Below the pieces are notes generated by a model that was given only the letters and a program-made list of their open reading frames with translations, did not search any database and was not told the origin of the DNA. 64,000 bases of DNA from Halobacteriovorax sp. Lineage in GTDB: Bacteria; Bdellovibrionota; Bacteriovoracia; Bacteriovoracales; Bacteriovoracaceae. The stretch lies in contig PBIO01000030.1 of the NCBI GenBank assembly GCA_002720865.1, forward strand, positions 62,001 to 126,000, given 5' to 3'. This document shows, piece after piece, positions 54,899-63,605 of this stretch. The translations under genes were made by a program, and so were the position numbers. Each line of letters begins with the position of its first letter. Position 1 is the stretch's first letter.

Positions 54899-55747
54899 TT
54901 ATAAATTTTCAACTACTTTTTTTATTCCCTCATCAATAAACACTTTTGGCTCCCAGCCCAGCTCTTTAATAGAGGAAATATCAGCGATTGAGTTCATGAC
55001 TTCATTCTTACGGTACTCAAGGCCACCGAAATTAACTCGATCTAAATCTGCACTTAATTCACTTGCCAACTTTTTAACAACATCCTTAATAAGCACACCT
55101 TGACCAGTTCCCACTTGAATGTCGCCATTATATAAATGTTTTGAGACTTGAACGATCGCCTCTACAACATCTTCATAGTAAATAAAATCTCTCTTTTGCT
55201 CACCTAAAGTTAACTTAATTTCTTTTTTATCTGACTTTAAATTATTAACAAGAAAAGAGATAAAAGTTCCATCACCAGGTCCATAAAACTGTTCCACTAA
55301 TAAATTTGTACAAGTTAAAGTTGGAAATTCAGCCCTAAATTTTTCAATAAACAGATGTTTTGATTTAGCATAAAGATTCATCGATGAAGGAAGACTGGTG
55401 TTTATATTGATTAGATGTAGAGGTTCTCTTTCTATCTTTCTCAATATCTCTAGAGGAAACTCAGTATTCGCACGAAGCATTTCTTCTTCTGACTCTCCAC
55501 TCCTACCATAATTCGAAGCAGCGTTGATGAAGAGGTCATACTCACCTCCAGTAAAATCTTCCGTATTAACAAGGCGTAGCTTATCAACTAAATCACCTAT
55601 TCGATTTAAACTGGAGAATGATCGTTTTAAAATCGTAACGTCATGACCTTCATTTACTAATCTTCTTGAGACATGACTTCCTAAAAAGCCGGTTCCTCCA
55701 GAGAGAAGTATTTTTTTAGGCCCAAGACTTATTTCTTTCTCTGGCAT
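54899..55747 (-). CDS. NAD(P)-dependent sugar reductase/epimerase (SDR), probable CDP-paratose or CDP-abequose synthase
   Basis: Extended SDR of 282 residues. The nucleotide site is SGGTGFLGSHVSRRL at about 16-30, and the active site has Tyr and Lys in LYAKSKH near 128 (YxxxK). It lies downstream of rfbF, rfbG and rfbH homologues, which make CDP-4-keto-3,6-dideoxyglucose; the next step is a C4 ketoreduction by RfbS (paratose) or RfbJ (abequose), and this gene is the only candidate here. With a tyvelose epimerase in the same operon, paratose synthase is the better guess. It overlaps rfbG by 32 bases. Confidence 0.8.
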   Translation of the reverse strand: MPEKEISLGPKKILLSGGTGFLGSHVSRRLVNEGHDVTILKRSFSSLNRIGDLVDKLRLVNTEDFTGGEYDLFINAASNYGRSGESEEEMLRANTEFPLEILRKIEREPLHLININTSLPSSMNLYAKSKHLFIEKFRAEFPTLTCTNLLVEQFYGPGDGTFISFLVNNLKSDKKEIKLTLGEQKRDFIYYEDVVEAIVQVSKHLYNGDIQVGTGQGVLIKDVVKKLASELSADLDRVNFGGLEYRKNEVMNSIADISSIKELGWEPKVFIDEGIKKVVENL

Positions 55748-56825
55748 TTGAAATATAAACTTTTAAATCCTCTGAAGTCATAACTGCTTTTGACTCATTG
55801 TAGGCTTTATACCAATTAATTGTTTTCGCTAATCCTTCAGAAGTGGTCCAAACAGGTGACCAGTCCAGTTCTACGCTTGCCTTTGTGCAATCAAGCTTTA
55901 AGAGGCCTGCCTCGTGAGGCATATCTTTTGGAACTTCGATCTTGTAATCAATTTTATTCCAGTTTTCTTTAAGCTCTTCTAATACTTGTTGCACCGTCAT
56001 CTCTTCTTGTACCAGCGGTCCAAAGTTATAAGCTTGTGCAAATTCCTTTTTACCTTCAATAAGTCTTTGACCTAAATAAAGATATCCAGACAGTGGCTCT
56101 AGAACATGCTGCCAAGGTCTTACAGACTTAGGGCTTCTAATGCTCACAGGATTTCCTTCAAGAGAGGCTTTAATAATATCTGGAATCAAACGATCCTTCG
56201 CCCAATCTCCTCCTCCAATAACATTTCCAGCCCGAACCACACCCATTAATACCTGATGGTCCGTTCCGTACTTTTCCATATTGAAAAAAGAGTTGCGGTA
56301 TGAAGAGGTCATAAGCTCCATAGCTGCTTTTGAGGCACTATAAGGGTCCTTTCCCCCGAGGCGATCAGATTCCCTATAACCCCAAACCCATTCGTTATTT
56401 TCGTAAACTTTATCTGTTGTTATAGTCACTATTGTTCGAACCGAAGAAGTTTTTCTTGCGGCCTCATAAACATTTAATGAACCCATAACATTTGTTTCAA
56501 AAGTTTCATGAGGCTCGTCATATGAAAGACGAACTAAAGGCTGAGCCGCTAAATGAAAAATGATTTCCGGATTAAAATCGATCATAGACTTCTCTAAGAG
56601 TTCACGATCTCTAATATCACCAATAATCGATTTTCCTTTTAGGTTGAGCAGCTCCAAATGATTTGGGTCTGTAGGTGGCTCTAAAGAATATCCACAAACA
56701 TCCGCTCCCATAGCCTCAAGCCAGGCCATCATCCAAGAACCTTTAAATCCGGTATGCCCGGTTAAAAAGATTTTCTTCCCATTATATACGCCTGAAAATA
56801 AATTTTCGTTTACCAGGTTTTCCAC
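55716..56825 (-). CDS. rfbG: CDP-glucose 4,6-dehydratase
   Basis: SDR enzyme of 369 residues that converts CDP-glucose to CDP-4-keto-6-deoxyglucose. NAD site is KIFLTGHTGFKGSWM at about 19-33; the RfbG-type stretches are SLEPPTDPNHLELL, IFHLAAQPLVRLSYDEP, TDKVYENNEWVWGYRE and the active-site DPYSASKAAMEL (YxxxK). VVRAGNVIGGGDWAKDRLIPDI is also distinctive. The start is GTG, and the first 16 bases overlap the end of rfbF, so translation is coupled. It is the second step of the CDP-3,6-dideoxyhexose pathway. Confidence 0.94.
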   Translation of the reverse strand: MENLVNENLFSGVYNGKKIFLTGHTGFKGSWMMAWLEAMGADVCGYSLEPPTDPNHLELLNLKGKSIIGDIRDRELLEKSMIDFNPEIIFHLAAQPLVRLSYDEPHETFETNVMGSLNVYEAARKTSSVRTIVTITTDKVYENNEWVWGYRESDRLGGKDPYSASKAAMELMTSSYRNSFFNMEKYGTDHQVLMGVVRAGNVIGGGDWAKDRLIPDIIKASLEGNPVSIRSPKSVRPWQHVLEPLSGYLYLGQRLIEGKKEFAQAYNFGPLVQEEMTVQQVLEELKENWNKIDYKIEVPKDMPHEAGLLKLDCTKASVELDWSPVWTTSEGLAKTINWYKAYNESKAVMTSEDLKVYISNARERNKSWA

Positions 56826-57583
56826 TTAGCTTCTCCACTATCCCACATTTTTTCTAGTGATTGCTTATCAGCTAGAGTATCCATACATTTCCAAAAGCCT
56901 TTGTGCTTATAACAATTCATCTGATTTTCACTGGCTAAAGCCTCTAGTGGCGCTCTTTCAAAAATTGTACTGTCACCATCTTTGATATAATCAAGAACGC
57001 TAGGTTCACAAACAAAGAAACCGCCATTAATCCAGCCGACCTCTCCCTGAGGCTTTTCTTTAAAGGCAGTAATCTGGTCATTGTCATCAAACTCAAGTGC
57101 ACCAAATCTTCCTGCAGGTTGAACCGCACTCATAGTGATTTTTCGTCCGCTATTCTTATGGCTTTCCACAAGTTCTTTCACATTAATATTCGAAACACCA
57201 TCCCCATAAGTGAGCATAAATGGCTCATTACCAATCAGCTCTTGAGCTCTTTTAATTCTTCCGCCTGTAAGTGTTCCATCACCAGTATCAAGACAAGTTA
57301 CTTTCCAAGGCTCGACATTAGATTGAACTGTCTCCATCGTGTTATTGGCCAAATCAAAAGTCATTGAACTTTGGCGTACAAAGTAATTTGCAAAGTACTC
57401 ATTGATCATATGTCCTTTGTACCCACATAGAATTACAAAGTCGGTAAAGCCATGTTCGGCGTATCCTTTCATAACATGCCAAAGAATTGGCTTACTTCCA
57501 ATTTCTACCATTGGCTTTGGGCGAATTCCCGTTTCTTCACTGATTCTGGTTCCGTAACCACCTGCTAAAATTAAAACTTTCAT
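56810..57583 (-). CDS. rfbF: Glucose-1-phosphate cytidylyltransferase
   Basis: Enzyme of 257 residues that makes CDP-glucose from CTP and glucose-1-phosphate, the entry step to 3,6-dideoxyhexoses. The nucleotide-binding LAGGYGTRISEETGIRPKPMVEIG is at about 6-29, followed by LCGYKGHMINEYF, LTYGDGVSNI (acidic metal site) and FWKCMDTLADK near the end. The ATG at 57583 overlaps the rfbE stop as ATGA and is preferred over an in-frame start five codons upstream. Length and blocks match the hexameric RfbF type. Confidence 0.94.
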   Translation of the reverse strand: MKVLILAGGYGTRISEETGIRPKPMVEIGSKPILWHVMKGYAEHGFTDFVILCGYKGHMINEYFANYFVRQSSMTFDLANNTMETVQSNVEPWKVTCLDTGDGTLTGGRIKRAQELIGNEPFMLTYGDGVSNINVKELVESHKNSGRKITMSAVQPAGRFGALEFDDNDQITAFKEKPQGEVGWINGGFFVCEPSVLDYIKDGDSTIFERAPLEALASENQMNCYKHKGFWKCMDTLADKQSLEKMWDSGEAKWKTW

Positions 57584-58599
57584 AATGTTTCCACCCAATT
57601 AATCATTTTTTGAATCCCAGTCCTAGTATCTACTGTTGGTGCCCAATCGAAGTATTCTTTTGCCTTTGAAATATCAGCAATAAAACTTTTTTGGTCACTC
57701 GATCTAGGTGGAAGTTCTTTATAATTCAATTTTATATCTAATTCTTCTTCTAATAACTTGAATAACTCGAGAATTGAAAGTGAGTTAGAGGCACCACCTC
57801 CAATATTAAAAGCCTGCCCTTTTGTCTTTTCAATATTCTTAACAGCATTAAAATAACAGCTGACGATGTCCTCGGAAAAGAGTACGTCCCTAACCTGTTT
57901 TCCGTTTCCAGAAACAGTAAATGGTTTTTTCAGGTTTCCACGTTTTGTCTCAATTCCACGACTAACAAACCAGCCAATCCAACCTTGATCAAAAGTGGAA
58001 AACTGTCTGCCTCCGAAAATTGATGAATGCCTAAAGACTACGGATTTAATTCCGTAGCAGCGATAGTAATCGAGCATATACTGATCAGCGGCTCCTTTAG
58101 AACAGCCATAGGGGGTTCTAAAATCTAGGGATACTGACTCTGGTAAGCCGTTTGGATATTGTGGAATAGAATACCTCGTTTCACTTTCATCATATTCAAG
58201 ATCTTCAAGGTCTCCGTAAACTTTGTTTGTCGATGAATAAACAACAATAGCGTTGGGAGCAAATCTTCTCATTGCTTCAAGTAGATTATGAGTTCCAAGA
58301 ACATTGATTTCCATATCAAATCTCGGACGCTCAAGAGAGGTTGTCATCGCAACTTGTCCGGCAACATGATAAATCACATCTGGTTTTTCTTTTTCTATAA
58401 CATTAGAAACATCATCAAAATTTCTGATATCAGATCTATAAAAAGTAAACTCTCCAAGAGTCTTTAACCATTCGAGGTTTTTTTCAGTTCCGTCTCGATA
58501 GAGATTATCAAAGACAACTAACTCATCCCCACGTTTTAAAACCTCTTCAGCGAGATTAGAACCTAAGAATCCACATCCACCTGTAATTAAATATTTCAT
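57580..58599 (-). CDS. rfbE: CDP-paratose 2-epimerase (CDP-tyvelose epimerase)
   Basis: Extended SDR of 339 residues. NAD site is TGGCGFLGSNLAEEVLK at about 6-22; the family-specific stretches are YSSTNKVYGDLEDLEYDE near 120, the active-site RTPYGCSKGAADQYMLDY (YxxxK) and FRHSSIFGGRQFSTFDQGWIGWF. These match the tyvelose epimerase RfbE rather than UDP-glucose 4-epimerases, which lack the STNKVYG and GGRQFSTFDQGW blocks. It converts CDP-paratose to CDP-tyvelose. It ends against rfbF in an ATGA overlap and follows rfbH. Confidence 0.88.
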   Translation of the reverse strand: MKYLITGGCGFLGSNLAEEVLKRGDELVVFDNLYRDGTEKNLEWLKTLGEFTFYRSDIRNFDDVSNVIEKEKPDVIYHVAGQVAMTTSLERPRFDMEINVLGTHNLLEAMRRFAPNAIVVYSSTNKVYGDLEDLEYDESETRYSIPQYPNGLPESVSLDFRTPYGCSKGAADQYMLDYYRCYGIKSVVFRHSSIFGGRQFSTFDQGWIGWFVSRGIETKRGNLKKPFTVSGNGKQVRDVLFSEDIVSCYFNAVKNIEKTKGQAFNIGGGASNSLSILELFKLLEEELDIKLNYKELPPRSSDQKSFIADISKAKEYFDWAPTVDTRTGIQKMINWVETL

Positions 58600-58600
58600 A

Positions 58601-59893
58601 TTAGCTTCTCATTTTCTCTTTAATTTTATCTGCAATATAATCAAGATGAACTTCATCAAGCCCAGGCCAAATTCCTATCCAAAAACTATTGTTCATAACG
58701 TAATCGGTATTAGGAAGATCACCAATAACTCTTTTCGTGACCCCTTGATAAAGAGGTTGCCTTAAAAGGTTTCCACCAAAGATATTTCGTGAACCAATTT
58801 TTTGACTCTGAAGAAACTCAACGAGCTCTTGTCTTGATACTTTTCCTCCAGGTCTAACGGAAAGCGGGAAACCAAACCAACTCGGATCAGTTCCTTCCGT
58901 CGCTTTTGGAAGCATTAGTACATCTTCAAGCTCTTCTAGCTTAGATCTTAGATATTTATAATTATCTTTTCTTTTTTGAACAAATCCTGGAAGTTTTTTG
59001 AGCTGACTAACACCAAGTGCGGCCTGCATATCTGTAACTTTTAAATTGTAACCAATATGAGAGTAAATATACTTATGATCAAAGCCATCAGGTAGTTCCC
59101 CTAGCTGCCAATTAAATCTTTTGCCGCAGGTATCGTCTTTTCCTGGAGGACACCAACAATCTCTTCCCCAGTCTCTAAATGACTCTGCGATCTTTTTCAT
59201 TTTAGGATCATTCATTAGAACGGCTCCCCCCTCCCCCATAGTCATATGGTGAGCAGGATAAAATGAAACCGTTGCAATATGTCCGTAAGTTCCAACCATT
59301 TGCCCGTGAACAGTAGTTCCTGTGGCATCACAACAATCTTCAACTAGCCAAAGGTCGTGCTTATCACAAAACTCTCTAACAGCTTTGGCGTCAAATCCGT
59401 TCCCTAAAGTATGGGCAACCATTACTGCTTTAGTTTTATCTGAAACAGCAAGTTCAAGCTGAGACATGTCCATTTCATAACTTTCTAATTCAACGTCTAT
59501 AAAAACGGGAACACAGCCATGCTGGATTATTGGATTAACAGTTGTAGGAAAACCAGCAGCAACAGTAATAACTTCATCACCCGGTTTAATTTGCTTATCG
59601 CCCCATTGCGGAGAAGTTAAAGCGGCAAAAGCCACTAGGTTTGCCGAAGATCCCGAGTTAACAAGAAGACAATGTTTTTGATTCATATAGGCCGCGAAGT
59701 CTTTTTCAAAAATCTTGGCGTATCTTCCAGTTGTTAACCACATATCTAGTGACGAATCGATCAAACTAACTAGATCTTCTTCATCCACCACCTTTCCAGA
59801 AGGTTGAATCATATCCTCGCCAGGTATGATTTTTTTATTTCCGTATTCACCACGGAAAAAGTGTCTGGCCTTGCCCAGAATTTCTTCTCTCAT
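58601..59893 (-). CDS. rfbH: CDP-4-keto-6-deoxyglucose-3-dehydrase (E1)
   Basis: PMP-dependent, [2Fe-2S]-containing dehydrase of 430 residues that removes the C3 hydroxyl. In the aminotransferase fold the Schiff-base Lys is replaced by His, as SFYPAHHMTMGEGGAV. Cluster cysteines are the set EDCCDATG and DCWCPPGKDDTC (CxC-x7-C), the E1 arrangement. Other typical blocks are LVNSGSSANLVAF and VAAGFPTTVNPIIQ. It normally needs an NADH-dependent [2Fe-2S]/FAD reductase (E3, RfbI/AscD), which is not in this window. It heads the rfb operon with AAAGGA before the ATG. Confidence 0.95.
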   Translation of the reverse strand: MREEILGKARHFFRGEYGNKKIIPGEDMIQPSGKVVDEEDLVSLIDSSLDMWLTTGRYAKIFEKDFAAYMNQKHCLLVNSGSSANLVAFAALTSPQWGDKQIKPGDEVITVAAGFPTTVNPIIQHGCVPVFIDVELESYEMDMSQLELAVSDKTKAVMVAHTLGNGFDAKAVREFCDKHDLWLVEDCCDATGTTVHGQMVGTYGHIATVSFYPAHHMTMGEGGAVLMNDPKMKKIAESFRDWGRDCWCPPGKDDTCGKRFNWQLGELPDGFDHKYIYSHIGYNLKVTDMQAALGVSQLKKLPGFVQKRKDNYKYLRSKLEELEDVLMLPKATEGTDPSWFGFPLSVRPGGKVSRQELVEFLQSQKIGSRNIFGGNLLRQPLYQGVTKRVIGDLPNTDYVMNNSFWIGIWPGLDEVHLDYIADKIKEKMRS

Positions 59894-59960
59894 AAATAAA
59901 TCCTTTGGCCGTAAATCTACCAGAAATTACCCTTTCTATTAAGTTTAAAAGGAATTGCGC

Positions 59961-61409
59961 TTAGGGCCAAACGCTTAAGCAGGACCTATTGAATTGACCG
60001 CTTGCTAAATAATAGTATTCGGACTCAAAAAGGACTTCATTTTCATGTTTTTTACAGCTTTTTATGGCCTTTTCCACATGTTCTTTATGCCATGGGTAAG
60101 TATCTCCGGCCTTATTTCTAAGTAAAAGAAGTAGATCGAAGTTTTCGGGAGGGGTCGTCATAGTATTCGGTGCATAAATTTGAATTCCAGGCTTCATCAC
60201 TCTTTGTATAATCCCCCCCGAAGCCACGATCTTTTTGCCCTTATAAAGCTGGTTAATCTTCTCAACAATTAGACCAGTTTCTTCGGCGTACTTACTATCA
60301 AACCGACACTTCTTACTCTTAGACAAAACAAAAGTATTAAAAAACTTTGTGTATCTACCTGAAGCTGTAGCGATGAAGGCAATCATGACAATGGCGGCAA
60401 ACCTTTTATTCTTTAGGATCTGCTTATAGCCATCAGATAAAAAACAAATTGTTAATAGGGGCGCTAAGAATGCAGCACCATAGTGGTAATGAAATTTATT
60501 CGTTAAAAAATGAACCGCAAAAATGGGAGAAATTGTTAGCAAAGCCGGGATTCTCCAATCCGTCCACTTTAAATTATTTTTCTCTTTGTATGCAATGAAT
60601 CCAAGAACCAAAATAACCGGTAGAAATACTTTTAAAAAACCTGCGTACTCAAAAGTTTTAAATAAAGTTATAGAAGCTTCTATAGGATTTTCTAAATACC
60701 CCTTAAAGTAATTTCCACCATAACTGGCCGTTTCCCCAAGGATACGAGGTCTAAGTATGTATACAAAATAAGAGTAGACTGCCGAGAAACCAGACAGAAC
60801 AAACCCAGTAATTGGATGCTTTCGTGTTCCTAAAAAGTATAGACCAAGCATAAAAACGGCGAAGGGATAAGTTCCCCTAAACATGCAAAGAGCTATTCCA
60901 AAGAACATCATTTTTTTGCATTTATCTTTTTCAATATTTAAGAAAAGTAAAAACCAAATAGGAAGAGACCATGTGCCGGGATGAATCGGAAATTCAAGGC
61001 CCGTGAGAATCCCTTTTGAAAAAATTATTAATCCTAGTGAATACAAAATTAAAGGTTTTTCAAATTCTCGCTTTTTTAATTCTTTAAAAACTAAGAATAA
61101 AAACAAAGCAAACCACATCCACTCAAAAACGATTAAGGAAACCGGATGAAGATTTGAAATCCAAGCAAATGGAACTGCCAATAAAATTACTGGCATAAAG
61201 TGATCATTAAATGCTTTTAAACCTCTGACCGTAATCATCGGATTTAAAGACTCTCCTCCAGCTATATTAAAAATACCTTGCTGGTAAATTCCAAAGTCAT
61301 AGGCATGAAAACAATTAAAGAGTATCCCTTTGATATTACTAAAAAGGATCAGGAGCACTAAGAAGCCTAAAAAAAGGCTAATTGAAAGTTGAAGTCGTGA
61401 AGTTTTCAA
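59961..61409 (-). CDS. DUF2079-like polytopic membrane protein
   Basis: The product has 482 residues, about 11 helices and a C-terminal soluble part. The first loop AYDFGIYQQGIFNIAGGESLNPMITVRGLKAFNDHFMPVILL matches DUF2079 (a GT-C-like family with a conserved 'yD.gif.Q....h..p....l' opening). Function unknown, but DUF2079 proteins occur in glycan loci and may be glycosyltransferases. The start is TTG, because no ATG lies before the first helix; no good ribosome site supports it. It is divergent from cmoA with 58 bases between. Confidence 0.78.
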   Translation of the reverse strand: MKTSRLQLSISLFLGFLVLLILFSNIKGILFNCFHAYDFGIYQQGIFNIAGGESLNPMITVRGLKAFNDHFMPVILLAVPFAWISNLHPVSLIVFEWMWFALFLFLVFKELKKREFEKPLILYSLGLIIFSKGILTGLEFPIHPGTWSLPIWFLLFLNIEKDKCKKMMFFGIALCMFRGTYPFAVFMLGLYFLGTRKHPITGFVLSGFSAVYSYFVYILRPRILGETASYGGNYFKGYLENPIEASITLFKTFEYAGFLKVFLPVILVLGFIAYKEKNNLKWTDWRIPALLTISPIFAVHFLTNKFHYHYGAAFLAPLLTICFLSDGYKQILKNKRFAAIVMIAFIATASGRYTKFFNTFVLSKSKKCRFDSKYAEETGLIVEKINQLYKGKKIVASGGIIQRVMKPGIQIYAPNTMTTPPENFDLLLLLRNKAGDTYPWHKEHVEKAIKSCKKHENEVLFESEYYYLASGQFNRSCLSVWP

Positions 61410-61467
61410 TACTTGAATGATATATCAAAGGTTTACAATCTGCATTAGTTAAAGCTATCAAATTCCT

Positions 61468-62196
61468 ATGAGTAAAGACCAATTCTTTAAAAACAAACAG
61501 GAGAATATTCTCCCCTTTGAGTTCAACCAAGACGTTGTAGAAGTTTTCGACGACATGGTGAGTCGAAGCGTGCCCTTCTATAACGAGGTTCATAGTATTC
61601 TTTTAGATATTGCGGACAGAACCCTCAAGGGAAACGGGGCTATCGTGGATCTGGGTTGTTCTACAGGGACAACGATCTGTCTTCTTGCTAAACATTTAAA
61701 GAAAAAAGGGATTCAGCCAAACTTTATTGGTGTTGATAGCTCGGCCCCCATGGTTAAGAAGGCCAACGAAAAAATTGAAAGTGAAGGAGTTGAAAAAGCT
61801 TCCATCCACTGCAGTGATATTTTGGATTTTGATCTTCCAGAATCAGAAATGGTTATCATGAACTACACTCTTCAGTTCATTCCAAAAGATAAACGGGGTG
61901 AGGTTTTAAAAAAAATAAATAACTCTCTGCAAGAAGATGGCGTCTTTCTTTTGGCCGAGAAAATTATAAGCACTGAGCCAGATATAAATGATCTCATGAT
62001 TGAGCTCTATTACGACTTCAAAAGAAGAAATGGTTACAGTGAGTTAGAGATCTCCCAAAAGCGAGAAGCTCTTGAAAATGTACTTGTTCCCATAACTCCC
62101 AAAGAGCAGATTAATAATTTAAAATCTGCCGGATTTGCAAAGGTCGAAATGCTTTTTAGATGGTACAATTTCTGCTGTTACCTATGTAAAAAGTGA
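61468..62196 (+). CDS. cmoA: Carboxy-S-adenosyl-L-methionine synthase (CmoA)
   Basis: Enzyme of 242 residues that turns SAM and prephenate into carboxy-SAM, used by CmoB to carboxymethylate wobble uridine in tRNA. Diagnostic blocks: VFDDMVSRSVPFYNEV, SAM motif VDLGCSTGTTICLLA, NYTLQFIPK and DFKRRNGYSELEISQKR plus ALENVL, the same order as in E. coli CmoA. No cmoB follows; an FkbM-type methyltransferase begins four bases downstream. Its setting in a glycan locus instead of a tRNA-modification locus is odd. Confidence 0.9.
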   Translation: MSKDQFFKNKQENILPFEFNQDVVEVFDDMVSRSVPFYNEVHSILLDIADRTLKGNGAIVDLGCSTGTTICLLAKHLKKKGIQPNFIGVDSSAPMVKKANEKIESEGVEKASIHCSDILDFDLPESEMVIMNYTLQFIPKDKRGEVLKKINNSLQEDGVFLLAEKIISTEPDINDLMIELYYDFKRRNGYSELEISQKREALENVLVPITPKEQINNLKSAGFAKVEMLFRWYNFCCYLCKK

Positions 62197-62200
62197 TTGC

Positions 62201-62911
62201 ATGATTAATTTCAATGAAGACTCATTCAAGGACCGCTTTAAAATAAAGCTTAAGAATTCCCTAGGCTATTGGTTCACAAAGAGCTTTTCCCAAGAGGGAG
62301 AAGACCTTATTCTCAATAGAATCTATGAGCATAAAAGTGACGGTTTTTTTGTCGATGTAGGTGCTCATCATCCTATGAGATATTCCAATACTTATCTTTT
62401 TTATAAAAAAGGTTGGAAGGGAATAAATGTCGATGCAGCCCCACATAGCATGGACGCCTTTAAAGAATTAAGACCGAGGGATATCAATATTGAAGTTCCT
62501 GTTTCCGATACCACAGAAGAGCTTTCTTATTTTATGTTTAATGATGGTGCCCTAAATACACTTGATGAAAAAAGAGCAAAATCAATCGAAACGGAATCTA
62601 ACGGAAGATTTAAAATTGTAAAAGAAGTTAAGTTAAAAACTAAAACTCTTGAAGAAATCTTAGATCAGAATATCCCAAATGGTAAAAAAATAGATTTTAT
62701 GAGCATAGACGTTGAAGGTTTAGACTTGAAGGTCCTGAAGTCAAACAACTGGAATAAATACTCACCAGACTACTTGCTTGTTGAAGATCCAGAAGTATCG
62801 ATCGAGGGGATCTTAAAATCTGAAATATCTCTTTACTTAAACTCCTTAAATTATCAATTATCTTATAAAACATATGGAACTTGTTTTTATAAATTAAACA
62901 AAGAAAATTAA
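62201..62911 (+). CDS. FkbM family methyltransferase
   Basis: SAM-dependent methyltransferase of 236 residues. The FkbM core starts with FSQEGEDLILNRIY, then FFVDVGAHHPMRYSNT, WKGINVDA, VPVSDTTEELSYFMF, and the signature DFMSIDVEGLDLKVLKS near 170. FkbM enzymes methylate sugar or polyketide hydroxyls. The ATG is 4 bases after the cmoA stop, and the gene is tightly followed by a GT2 gene, so the acceptor is probably a glycan. The frame upstream to 62135 runs inside cmoA and is rejected. Confidence 0.88.
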   Translation: MINFNEDSFKDRFKIKLKNSLGYWFTKSFSQEGEDLILNRIYEHKSDGFFVDVGAHHPMRYSNTYLFYKKGWKGINVDAAPHSMDAFKELRPRDINIEVPVSDTTEELSYFMFNDGALNTLDEKRAKSIETESNGRFKIVKEVKLKTKTLEEILDQNIPNGKKIDFMSIDVEGLDLKVLKSNNWNKYSPDYLLVEDPEVSIEGILKSEISLYLNSLNYQLSYKTYGTCFYKLNKEN

Positions 62912-62912
62912 T

Positions 62913-63605
62913 ATGAGCAAAGAATTAAGCATTATCATGCCAGCGTATTTAGAAGAGGAAAATTTGAGGCTTCTACTACCTAGAGTTAAGGCCGTTGCAG
63001 CAGAGCTAACCTCATCTTTTGAAATTATTATTGTTGATACTGAAAAGCCAATGGATGGAACCGCAGAGGCCTGCAAGGAAAACGATGTCTTGTACTTCAA
63101 CAGAACAGGCGGAAATACCTATGGTGCGGCAATTCGAACAGGTATAGCGAAGTCGCAGGGCCAGAAGATTATTTTTATGGACGCAGACGGCTCTCACCAT
63201 CCAGAATTCATTAAAAACCTATATGCTGAAAAAGATAGTAACGATATTGTAATTGCTTCAAGATATATTGAGGGGGGGCATACGGAGAATAGTTTTATCC
63301 TTGTTCTCATGAGTAAGATTGTTAATTGGGGTTACGCTTTTGCATTAAATATTAAATGCAAAGATGTATCTAATAGCTTCAAGCTTTATAATGGAGAAAT
63401 GCTAAGAGATATCCCTCTTTCTTGTAATAACTTCGATATTGTTGAAGAAATTCTTTATAAAATAATTAAGAAAAACCCAGGCATCAAGATTAAGGAACTT
63501 CCTTTTAGTTTTAAGCAGAGAATGTTTGGGGAAACAAAGAGAAACTTACTTAAATTTATTTTCACTTATGTATTTACACTAATTCGCCTAAGGTTTTTAA
63601 CTTGA
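62913..63605 (+). CDS. GT2 glycosyltransferase, DPM-synthase-like
   Basis: GT-A enzyme of 230 residues: LSIIMPAYLEEENLRLLLPRV, IIIVDTEKPMDGTAE, NTYGAAIRTGIAKSQG, and DXD as IFMDADGSHHPEF near 93; then ASRYIEGG and the acceptor half SNSFKLYNGE and PFSFKQRMFGETK, which are typical of polyprenyl-phosphate sugar synthases. A C-terminal hydrophobic stretch (FIFTYVFTLIRLRFL) may be a single anchor. It overlaps the next gene by four bases (TTGA). Confidence 0.88.
   Translation: MSKELSIIMPAYLEEENLRLLLPRVKAVAAELTSSFEIIIVDTEKPMDGTAEACKENDVLYFNRTGGNTYGAAIRTGIAKSQGQKIIFMDADGSHHPEFIKNLYAEKDSNDIVIASRYIEGGHTENSFILVLMSKIVNWGYAFALNIKCKDVSNSFKLYNGEMLRDIPLSCNNFDIVEEILYKIIKKNPGIKIKELPFSFKQRMFGETKRNLLKFIFTYVFTLIRLRFLT

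Noticed and set aside
62135-62200. Longer start for the FkbM gene
   Set aside because: These bases are the end of cmoA in another frame, where the sense is clearly CmoA's C-terminus.
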